A DNA stretch of 13,105 nt, taken from Nitrospirota bacterium (GTDB lineage: Bacteria > Nitrospirota > JACRHJ01). Under the pieces are notes generated by a model, which searched no databases, had not been told where the DNA came from, and saw only the letters and a list, made by a program, of their open reading frames with translations. Every line of letters begins with the position of its first letter. Positions within the stretch are counted from its first letter, which is position 1. Positions 7,891-13,094 of the stretch are shown one piece after another. Position numbers and translations under genes: made by a program. The stretch spans positions 1 through 13,105 of the forward strand of contig JAKAHE010000039.1 of the NCBI GenBank assembly GCA_021815285.1, written 5' to 3'.

Positions 7891-8811
7891 TCAATTATAC
7901 GTGAATATCGGCGCGTTGTCCTCGATGATGATGGTCTGCTCTTCGATGGCCTTGCGGACGTATTTCGGCAGGTGCATGAGGTGCTGATGGGCCTCGCCGT
8001 CGTAGTACATAAGCTCGCCCGTGACGCGCCCGGCGATCATCTTGTCAACCATCTCCGCCGTGAGCTTCCTCGGGTCGTTCTTCTTGGATGCAAGCGCGAA
8101 GCCCCAGGGAAGCCCGAAGGACGGAATCGCCGCGGGCATGGAGACGACGTGCGGAAACACCTGCTGAAGAGTCTTGTGAACGGCGGTGATGTTCAGAAGG
8201 TTCCCGATAGCGGTCGTCCCGGCCTGGAGGGCGATGGTGCCTTCGTCAGTCAGCCTGTCCCAGACGAGCCTGTAGAACTCGCGGGTATAGAGGAGATATG
8301 CCGGGCCTTCCTCGACCGGCTCGGATATGTCTATGATTATTACGTCGTATTTCTTGTCGTTCTCTTCAAGCCACCTGCGGGCGTCCGTGAAGGCGAGTTC
8401 CGTGCGCTTGTCGTGAAACGCGCCTGCGTGATACTCCGGAAGGAGCTCCTCGGACATCCGCACGACCTCTTCGTCGATATCCACCATAAGGCAGTGGTTT
8501 ACGGTCTTGTGACGCAGGACCTCCCGGAGCGTCGCGCCTTCCCCGCCGCCGACTATGAAGACGTCCTTCGGGGCAGGGTGCAAAAGCATCGCGGGATGGA
8601 CGAGCACCTCGTGGTAGATGAACTCGTCCACCTCGGAAGACTGCATCTTGCCGTCCAGGACGAGGCAGCGCCCGTAGGAGCCGGTCTCCATGATCTCCAT
8701 AGCCTGGAACTTCGTCTGGCGGCTTACGAGCGTCTTCTTTATGCCGTGTATATGACCCTCTTCCGGAGTCAGGTAATCAATGAACCATTTGGAGTTTTTG
8801 GCTTGCGTCAT
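7891..8811 (-). CDS. speE: Spermidine/thermospermine synthase-family aminopropyltransferase
   Basis: 306 residues from ATG 8811 (AGAGG just upstream). A longer TTG start at 8826 is less likely. The enzyme transfers an aminopropyl group from decarboxylated SAM to an amine acceptor. Visible features: the N-terminal beta-domain with LVLDGKMQSSEVDEFIYHE (50-68); the nucleotide-binding loop VGGGEGATLREVLRH (87-101); acidic VDID (110-113); and the active-site segment DISEPVEEGPAYLLYT (161-176). Asp161 corresponds to the first Asp of the spermidine-synthase DSTDP motif, while the second Asp is Glu164. The EGPAxxLYT stretch and SFGLPWGFALAS (231-242) resemble plant ACL5 thermospermine synthases and Thermus-type enzymes more than E. 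coli SpeE. The acceptor could therefore be agmatine, spermidine or putrescine. The start overlaps the end of speD by 35 bases, so translation is likely coupled. Confidence 0.93.
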   Translation of the reverse strand: MTQAKNSKWFIDYLTPEEGHIHGIKKTLVSRQTKFQAMEIMETGSYGRCLVLDGKMQSSEVDEFIYHEVLVHPAMLLHPAPKDVFIVGGGEGATLREVLRHKTVNHCLMVDIDEEVVRMSEELLPEYHAGAFHDKRTELAFTDARRWLEENDKKYDVIIIDISEPVEEGPAYLLYTREFYRLVWDRLTDEGTIALQAGTTAIGNLLNITAVHKTLQQVFPHVVSMPAAIPSFGLPWGFALASKKNDPRKLTAEMVDKMIAGRVTGELMYYDGEAHQHLMHLPKYVRKAIEEQTIIIEDNAPIFTYN

Positions 8812-9202
8812 ATTCCTCTGTCTCAACCTTGTGCGGGAGCCTTGTCCCGTCGAAAGAAAGCATCCCGCGCTTCATCTCCACCATCGACGGACTTTTCGCC
8901 CCGAACTCGCGGATGAGGTAGTGCGCGGCCTCCTGCGGAATTATAATGTCTCCGCAGGTAAAGATGTCCACCGCGGCGTAGTTGTACTCCGGCCACGTGT
9001 GGATGGAGAGATGGGATTCGGCGATGATGACCATCCCGCTTATCCCGAACGGGTTGAACTCATGGAACGCGACCTCGACGACGGTCGCCTTTGCCTCGCG
9101 GGCGGCTCTTACCATTATCTCCCGGACGCGGTCCAGGTCCTGGAGTATCCCGTCAGAGCAGTCCCGCAACTCGAGCAGCAAATGTGTTCCCAAAGCCTGC
9201 AA
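8777..9202 (-). CDS. speD: S-adenosylmethionine decarboxylase proenzyme, short prokaryotic form
   Basis: 141 residues. It makes decarboxylated SAM, the aminopropyl donor for the overlapping speE product. The self-processing site is intact: AESHLSIHTWPEY (61-73), with cleavage expected between Glu62 and Ser63, the latter becoming the pyruvoyl group. His68 and Cys83 (FTCG) are the processing and catalytic residues at the positions known from Thermotoga SpeD. Other family marks are the N-terminus ALGTHLLLELRDC and the segment MKRGMLSFDGTR. The start is TTG at 9202, supported by a strong AAAAGGAGGG eight bases upstream and by the conserved N-terminus; no ATG is available. Two CCGG-type palindromes lie in the leader, and the possible RNA at 9633-9424 lies upstream on the same strand. 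Confidence 0.96.
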   Translation of the reverse strand: MQALGTHLLLELRDCSDGILQDLDRVREIMVRAAREAKATVVEVAFHEFNPFGISGMVIIAESHLSIHTWPEYNYAAVDIFTCGDIIIPQEAAHYLIREFGAKSPSMVEMKRGMLSFDGTRLPHKVETEEYDASQKLQMVH

Positions 9203-9224
9203 CCTATTTACCCTCCTTTTTCTG

Positions 9225-9269
9225 CCGGCATGCCGGATTTCCTCCAGCAGGCCGGGCCGGTATACCGGC
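9225..9269. repeat. Two perfect palindromes in the speD leader
   Basis: CCGGCATGCCGG (9225-9236) and GCCGGTATACCGGC (9256-9269) are perfect inverted repeats with related CCGG arms, 19 bases apart, just upstream of the speD ribosome-binding site. They could be operators, hairpins in the 5' leader, or REP-type repeats. The sequence alone does not decide. Confidence 0.55.
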
Positions 9270-9323
9270 GTTAAATAAACGACTGTTGAAACTAATGCGC
9301 CCGACCGACCACGCCGACTAAAA

Positions 9324-9351
9324 CCTGGATTCCCGCTTTCGCGGGAATGAC
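9324..9351 (-). repeat. 28-bp interspersed palindromic repeat (better copy)
   Basis: The sequence holds the inverted arms ATTCCCGC (9330-9337) and GCGGGAAT (9341-9348) around a 3-base centre, flanked by CCTGG and GAC. It matches 5423-5450 in inverse orientation at 24 of 28 positions. Elements with ATTCCCGC/GCGGGAAT arms are common dispersed repeats of many bacterial genomes. No protein is encoded. Confidence 0.7.
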
Positions 9352-9386
9352 TGGCCGGAGCGATTACGTGTCCGTATGGCCACGCT

Positions 9387-9411
9387 AACCCCCGGTATTT
9401 ACGGGGTTTTT
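9387..9411 (+). terminator. Terminator-like hairpin on the plus strand
   Basis: AACCCC (9387-9392) can pair with GGGGTT (9403-9408), and the T tract continues to 9411. No plus-strand gene precedes it, so it would only terminate an unrecognised transcript antisense to the speD leader, or it is just a hairpin. On the minus strand it lacks a following T tract. Confidence 0.35.
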
Positions 9412-9423
9412 CAAGTTTAACAT

Positions 9424-9470
9424 AAAAAAGGCGCGTGAGCGCCGTCAGTCAACGGCAATCTCGTCGCGCC
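9424..9470 (-). terminator. Intrinsic terminator of the candidate RNA upstream of speD
   Basis: Minus-strand CGCGCC at 9435-9430 is followed at once by six T (9429-9424). It can pair with GGCGCG at 9470-9465, enclosing an inner stem (GCCG 9456-9453 with CGGC 9444-9441). Alternatively it forms a compact 5-bp stem, GGCGC (9443-9439) with GCGCC (9434-9430). Either way it has the form of a Rho-independent terminator. It lies about 220 bases before the speD start. Confidence 0.7.
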
Positions 9471-9633
9471 TCGGTCAATCGACTTAATCTTATTCTGCCG
9501 TACCCCTACCTGAAAGGCCGGCCGAGGAGCGCTGACTTGATATGTAAGCTCGTACTCATACGGCCCTCCCTTTGCGGTTTACGGAATAACAGCGGGCCAC
9601 AAACGGCCCCTTTCTCATAAGGCTTTTTCAGGT
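9424..9633 (-). ncRNA. Candidate structured small RNA or speD leader RNA
   Basis: About 210 bases lie between a good promoter and an intrinsic terminator on the minus strand, with no plausible ORF. The predicted RNA has three parts. The first is a 5' hairpin (GGGCC 9609-9605 with GGCCC 9598-9594). The second is a long irregular hairpin whose arms 9589-9561 and 9524-9490 pair in successive blocks: UUAUU/AAUAA, CCGUA/UACGG, AAAGG/CCUUU and GGCCG/CGGCC. The third is the 3' terminator hairpin. I do not recognise tmRNA, RNase P RNA, SRP RNA or a known riboswitch. An uncharacterised sRNA, a diverged 6S-like RNA, or an attenuated leader of speD-speE are the options. Structure was paired by eye. Confidence 0.5.
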
Positions 9634-9638
9634 TGATA

Positions 9639-9666
9639 ACTATATACCAATTTTAGCAAATTGCAA
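9639..9666 (-). promoter_or_regulatory. Promoter for the candidate RNA
   Basis: On the minus strand TTGCAA (9666-9661) and TATAGT (9644-9639) are 16 bases apart in an AT-rich pocket within GC-rich surroundings. Predicted initiation is near 9633. The downstream structured stretch and terminator support the reading. Confidence 0.55.
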
Positions 9667-9718
9667 GAAAAAAATAACGTCCACGATACCGGCGGAACAT
9701 CGGGCGGAGCTTTTTTGG

Positions 9719-9760
9719 TTGCCTTACGCACCCGCATTGTGATAAAGTTATCCCGTAACT
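9719..9760 (+). promoter_or_regulatory. Candidate promoter and operator of the ferredoxin gene
   Basis: TTGCCT (9719-9724), a 16-base spacer and GATAAA (9741-9746) form a plausible promoter. A perfect inverted repeat, AGTTA-N5-TAACT (9746-9760), overlaps the predicted start point, where a repressor could act. The regulator is unknown. Confidence 0.35.
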
Positions 9761-9792
9761 GTTATTTCTTAAAGAAGGAGGTGTTTGGGAAG

Positions 9793-9963
9793 ATGGCAAG
9801 GGTTATCGGCGATGACTGCATCATGTGCGGGTCCTGCGAGGCGGAATGTCCGGAAGGCGCGATAAGCGAGGGAGACCCGAAATACGTTATCGATCCCGCA
9901 AAGTGCACGGACTGCGGCACCTGCGAGGAAGCCTGTCCAAACGAGGCGATCAAACCGGAGTAA
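9793..9963 (+). CDS. 2[4Fe-4S] ferredoxin
   Basis: 56 residues from ATG 9793, with AAGGAGG about 11 bases upstream; in-frame codons further upstream have no fitting SD and no family similarity. Two classic cluster motifs, Cx2Cx2Cx3CP, are present: Cys9, 12, 15, 19 (CIMCGSCEAECP) and Cys38, 41, 44, 48 (CTDCGTCEEACP). All eight ligands are intact and each motif ends in the usual P-x-x-A-I. This is a clostridial-type small low-potential electron carrier, typical of anaerobic metabolism. The protein is acidic and cytoplasmic. It stands alone between its own promoter and a terminator-like hairpin, so no redox partner is assigned by context. Confidence 0.95.
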   Translation: MARVIGDDCIMCGSCEAECPEGAISEGDPKYVIDPAKCTDCGTCEEACPNEAIKPE

Positions 9964-9991
9964 GACCGGTTTAAGATTCTTAAAAACAGAC

Positions 9992-10023
9992 GGGCGCTTC
10001 CATCTAAAGGGGGCGCCCTTTCT
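9992..10023 (+). terminator. Terminator-like hairpin after the ferredoxin gene
   Basis: GGGCGC (9992-9997) pairs with GCGCCC (10013-10018), followed by TTTCT. An alternative compact pairing is AAAGGG with CCCTTT. The T tract is short, so termination may be partial. Confidence 0.45.
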
Positions 10024-10067
10024 GCTTGAAGACAGGGGGCCGGGGCAGCAGGCGGCCTGCAATTCTG

Positions 10068-10073
10068 TATAAT
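10068..10073 (+). promoter_or_regulatory. Consensus -10 box upstream of the OsmC-like gene
   Basis: A perfect TATAAT lies 53 bases before the OsmC-like start codon, preceded by a TG dinucleotide. No good -35 hexamer is seen at 16-18 bases, so activation by a regulator or reliance on the -10 region is possible. Confidence 0.4.
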
Positions 10074-10125
10074 TAGGGGCGACCAACGCGCCGGCCCGAT
10101 TTTCGTATTTTCCAGGAGGAGAATA

Positions 10126-10563
10126 ATGTCTGAGCCTGCCAGGGCTACCGTAAAGTTTGTTGACGGGATGCAGTTCGTGGGGCAGTCCGGGACGGGACAT
10201 GCCTTTGTGATGGACGCCGCGCCGAGCGTCGGCGGGGAGAACACGGGCCCAAGGCCGATGGAGCTTCTCCTTGTCGGTGTCGGCGGCTGCACGGCGATGG
10301 ACGTGGTCTCTATACTCAGGAAGAAGAAGATGGACGTGCGCGACCTTCAAGTGAACGTGAAGGGGCACTGGGTCGAGGGCGAGAACACGTACCCGAAATA
10401 TTTCAAGGACATCGAGATAGAATACGTCGTTACCGGCACGGGCCTTACGGAGGACGCGGTAAAGAGGGCTGTCTCCCTCTCGGAGGATAAATACTGCTCC
10501 GTCATGGCTAATCTTAGGGGCGTGTCGAAGATTACGACGAGCTATAAAATCATAACCGAATGA
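10126..10563 (+). CDS. OsmC/Ohr-family protein (YhfA-like)
   Basis: 145 residues. ATG is preceded by AGGAGGAG. The two conserved redox cysteines of the family are present: Cys55 in VGVGGCTAMDVVSILRKK (on the long central helix) and Cys124 in LSEDKYCSVMANL. The segment GGENTGPRPMELLL is the usual lead-in. In OsmC/Ohr enzymes the Cys pair reduces organic hydroperoxides with a lipoyl or thiol reductant. In the YhfA-like branch the substrate is less certain, and some members may act in sulfur-relay chemistry. Its stop overlaps the start of the DUF166 gene by four bases (ATGA), implying coupled translation and a linked function. Cytoplasmic; no signal sequence. Confidence 0.92.
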   Translation: MSEPARATVKFVDGMQFVGQSGTGHAFVMDAAPSVGGENTGPRPMELLLVGVGGCTAMDVVSILRKKKMDVRDLQVNVKGHWVEGENTYPKYFKDIEIEYVVTGTGLTEDAVKRAVSLSEDKYCSVMANLRGVSKITTSYKIITE

Positions 10564-11426
10564 AATTACTGATTGTCTCCAACGACAAATACAGGCCCGG
10601 CCCGCGGGAGCCGTTCTCCGTCATCATGGAGGACATATTCTCCGAGCGCGTGATAAAGCACCTGAAGAACGACTACGCGGATCTCTGCAACGGCTGCGGC
10701 AACGACTGCGACCACTGCCGGGACAAGTTCCCCGTGCTGTTTCCGGTGGACTTCAAGGAAGACATCGCGGGCGTTATCCTCCTGCCCGCCGAACTGCCGT
10801 ATTACGTGGACGACCCTGGCGCATACCTGCCGGATGAGCTTCCCCCGCATGACGTAATGCTTGCGATACACGTGCACGAGGACCTGCTCCTCTCTTTGCC
10901 TGGGCGGGCGAGAAACGCAGGCGCAAAGGCCTTTGTCGCGCCATCGGAGGACCCGGCGTGGCTGAGCCAGTGGACGCGCGGCAGGCTCAAGAAAATATGC
11001 GACCAGTTCGGCATGGAGAGCGCTTTTCCCAAGCCCTTCTGCTCGTTTCTCCCCACGCCCGACCAGCCGGTAATGTCGGAGTTCGCGCGTCATTTTCGCA
11101 TAGGTAAGCCCAAGATAAAGCTCCGCGTGCAGGATGGCAGGGTAATCGACGCCCAGGTTATTACCTCGGCACCGTGCGGCTGCACGTATTTCGTCGCCAG
11201 AAACCTGATAGGCAGGGAAATCGACGAGAATTTAAACGTGGACGTTACGGCGAAATACTGGCACAGCTACCCATGCGTCGCAAGCATGGACGTGGACAGG
11301 GAACTTGCCGACGCGCCGCTTCACAAGGGCGGCTACCTGCACTACGAGGCCGTGGCCGACGCCGTGAAGGACGAACTCTCTGAGATGGACGTCAAAAAAG
11401 ACAAGGTGCGCATAACCGGGAAATAG
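10560..11426 (+). CDS. DUF166-family protein with N-terminal four-cysteine motif
   Basis: 288 residues, ATG overlapping the preceding stop. I recognise the DUF166 pattern (sometimes mis-annotated as thymidylate synthase in archaea) chiefly from the C-terminal motifs SAPCGCTYFVARNLIG (203-218) and KYWHSYPCVASMD (232-244). The N-terminal part contains CNGCGNDCDHC, that is Cys43, 46, 50 and 53 in Cx2Cx3Cx2C spacing. That could hold an iron-sulfur cluster or zinc; this is inference. Further Cys are at 147, 161, 206, 208 and 239. No signal peptide or membrane segment. The biochemical function of DUF166 is unknown. The link to a redox-active OsmC-like protein suggests thiol or sulfur chemistry. A strong terminator follows at 11454. 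Confidence 0.78.
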   Translation: MKLLIVSNDKYRPGPREPFSVIMEDIFSERVIKHLKNDYADLCNGCGNDCDHCRDKFPVLFPVDFKEDIAGVILLPAELPYYVDDPGAYLPDELPPHDVMLAIHVHEDLLLSLPGRARNAGAKAFVAPSEDPAWLSQWTRGRLKKICDQFGMESAFPKPFCSFLPTPDQPVMSEFARHFRIGKPKIKLRVQDGRVIDAQVITSAPCGCTYFVARNLIGREIDENLNVDVTAKYWHSYPCVASMDVDRELADAPLHKGGYLHYEAVADAVKDELSEMDVKKDKVRITGK

Positions 11427-11453
11427 GCATTAACGGCCTGCGGAAAACAAAAA

Positions 11454-11477
11454 GGTCGGGCGATTGCCCGGCCTTTT
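11454..11477 (+). terminator. Intrinsic terminator of the osmC-like/DUF166 operon
   Basis: GGTCGGGC (11454-11461) and GCCCGGCC (11466-11473) form an 8-bp stem (one G-T) with the loop GATT, followed by TTTT. It begins 28 bases after the DUF166 stop. A-rich sequence before the stem allows weak function in the other direction too. Confidence 0.8.
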
Positions 11478-11490
11478 GCTGTTGACAGCG

Positions 11491-11528
11491 CATAATAACA
11501 AAAGTCCCCGCCAACGGCGAGGACTTTG
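11491..11528. repeat. Hairpin repeat flanking the IS, duplicate of the IS right-end leader
   Basis: This stretch abuts the left inverted repeat from outside and is a direct copy of 13056-13094 inside the element. They share 23 identical bases, then differ only in the short loop, then share GGCGAGGACTTTG. Each copy is itself a hairpin: GTCCCCGCC with GGCGAGGAC, with one mismatch or wobble. A partial inverted-repeat-like CTGTTGACA also lies at 11479-11487. It is best read as the remnant of another copy of the same IS, or of a related end. Confidence 0.7.
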
Positions 11529-11540
11529 CAGACTGTTGAC

Positions 11541-11573
11541 AAACCCCGTCTTTTTCAGGCGGGGTTTGATTTT
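11541..11573. terminator. Hairpin at the IS left end
   Basis: AAACCCCG (11541-11548) pairs with CGGGGTTT (11560-11567). On the plus strand GATTTTTA follows, giving a terminator form that could block transcription entering the IS from the DUF166 side. On the minus strand it follows the transposase stop directly and could end that message. Confidence 0.55.
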
Positions 11574-13050
11574 TATAGCGGGATTGATTGGCAGGCGTAA
11601 TTTGGTCTGAACCGGGTGCTTTGAGCGAGCGCAGTCAGTCCCTGCACGGCGGCAATAAAGCAGTTTGGGAATGAATTTTGCGGTCTTGGAGGGGTCTTTT
11701 CATCCCGCCCCGTGAGTATCAGGGCGATCTTTTTCATGTTCTGGACGGCGGCGCACAGCAGGGCCTGTTCAAGGGCCTTTTTAAGTTCTCTCATCCTCGC
11801 GTACCGATGTCCGTGCAGTTGCTTCGAGTCGGCGAAGCTCCGTTCCACCGTCTCCTTCCGCCGCTTGTAAATTCTCTTTCCGCGCTCGGTCAGCCTGTTT
11901 TGGTTTACCCGCTCCTTGCTGTCTTCCCATACATGACGAGTGACGACTTTGGTGCAATTGGAACTCTGCGTGCATTTATTCAGGTGTTGACAAACCCCGC
12001 ATTTTTCGGGTCCGACTTGTACTCACGATAGCCGCTGCGGTTGGTCGTGCTGTATTTTAAATCCTGTCCGCCGAGGCAGCGGTAACAGTCAAGCCCACTA
12101 TCATATATAAAATCCTTTTTATAGAAATAACCCTTCTTGTGATTAGGCGTGCGATAAGCTATCGCGCCGAATATCTCCCTGTCCTCCAACCCCTTGCAGA
12201 TAGCGGGAGTGAAGTAACCCGCATCGAGACCAACCGCCTTGACCTCAAACCCGAACCGCTCCCGCTGACGGTCCAGACGCCCAAGGTAAGGCACGCTGTC
12301 ATGGAGGCTCGCGGGAGTTACGTGCGCGTCCGTGATGATGTTGTTCTTGCCGTCAACCGTGCGGTGGTCTAAGTAGAAAAAGCCTTCCGGCTTGCCTTCA
12401 CGTACCATGTACCCGCTCTCCGGGTCCGTCGTGCTTGTCTTGATTTCCTTGACCTCCGGCTCGGACGTATCCGGCTTCATCGGCTTCTTGCCGTGCGCCG
12501 CGCGGTCGCGGTTTATGTCGTGCTCAAGCTCCGCAAGATAGCGGCAGGTGGATTTCTTCACCTGCTTCTTTATGAACTTGTTCTTGTTGGCGTCCGCCTT
12601 CAGGTGCGTCGCGTCCGTGTACAAAGTCGTGCCGTCCACAAGGCCCCGGCGCAGCGCTTGCATCACTATCTCATCAAATATCTCTTGATAAATAGTGCTT
12701 GATGAAAACCGGCGGCGGCGGTTCTGGCTAAAGGTCGAAGCGTCCGGCACCTTCTCCCGGATACCAAGCCCAAGAAACCAGCGGTAGACCAAGTTGACCT
12801 CGATCTCCCACACAAGCTGACGCTCGCTCCTGACCCCGAAAAGGTACCCGATGAGAAGCATCTTGAAAAGCACCTCGGGGTCTATCGCCGGCCTTCCGTT
12901 GTCGGCGCAGTATAGGCCCTCCACCTTCTCGCGGATGAAACTAAAATTAATCGCCTTGTCTATCTTCCGCAAAATGTGGCCGGGCGGAACCAACTCCTCG
13001 ATACTTACAAATTCCAACTCCGTCTGCTTCTCGGTCTGACGTTTTACCAT
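11573..13050 (-). pseudogene. Frameshifted IS1182-family DDE transposase
   Basis: ATG 13050 opens a frame (MVKRQTEKQTELEF...) that stops at TGA 11982-11980, about 356 residues. A -1 shift around 12006-12001 restores a coherent product of about 492 residues ending at 11573, a normal family length. The N-terminus is the DUF772/InsH-type domain (LVPPGHILRKID, DNGRPAIDPEVLFKMLLIGY, GVRSERQL). Catalytic Asp are in LYTDATH (residue 146) and VGLDAGY (276). The catalytic Glu (403, ERSFADSKQLHGHRYARM) lies only in the second frame, so the first ORF alone cannot be active. In the restored frame the junction reads KNCGVCQHLNKC, a sensible Cys-rich motif, so one base has probably been lost. The context G AAA AAT is not a strong slippery site. 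A sequencing error in the A5 run is possible. An SD is not evident and the start is uncertain; a hairpin (13094-13056) lies in the leader. Confidence 0.85.
11981..12010 (+). repeat. IS left-end-like sequence inside the transposase gene
   Basis: This stretch matches the IS left end (11529-11559) at 26 of 31 aligned columns, including 15 identical bases TGTTGACAAACCCCG (11985-11999 and 11534-11548). It lies in the same orientation as the left end and covers the frameshift and premature stop. Confidence 0.7.
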
Positions 13051-13055
13051 GACGC

Positions 13056-13094
13056 CATAATAACAAAAGTCCCCGCCAGTTGGCGAGGACTTTG
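13056..13094. repeat. Hairpin in the transposase leader, second copy of the direct repeat
   Basis: This is the inner copy of the repeat at 11491-11528. On the minus strand it folds as TCCTCGCC with GGCGGGGA just upstream of the transposase start, enclosing the only SD-like GGGGA. Leader hairpins of this kind in insertion sequences can prevent translation from read-through transcripts; that role is inferred here. Confidence 0.6.

Noticed and set aside
7819..8916. 365-codon plus-strand frame antisense to speE
   Set aside because: The opposite strand carries a full aminopropyltransferase with catalytic motifs. The plus frame has no domain, no good ribosome-binding site and a biased Arg/Val/His composition.
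9435..9620. Plus-strand 61-codon frame in the 9.4-9.6 kb gap
   Set aside because: No ribosome-binding site, no recognisable motif, and it overlaps the structured minus-strand RNA candidate.
9424..9633. tmRNA, RNase P RNA or SRP RNA
   Set aside because: No T-loop or tRNA-like ends, no conserved RNase P core segments, and no SRP domain IV core were found on reading the stretch.
12001..12006. Programmed -1 ribosomal frameshift producing full-length transposase
   Set aside because: The sequence G AAA AAT does not give good re-pairing at both codons, and no stimulatory structure was evident. A one-base deletion or read error is simpler.
11491..13094. The 38/39-base direct repeats as the target-site duplication of the IS
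   Set aside because: The left copy is outside the inverted repeat but the right copy is inside it and overlaps the right inverted repeat, so the pair cannot be a duplication made on insertion.
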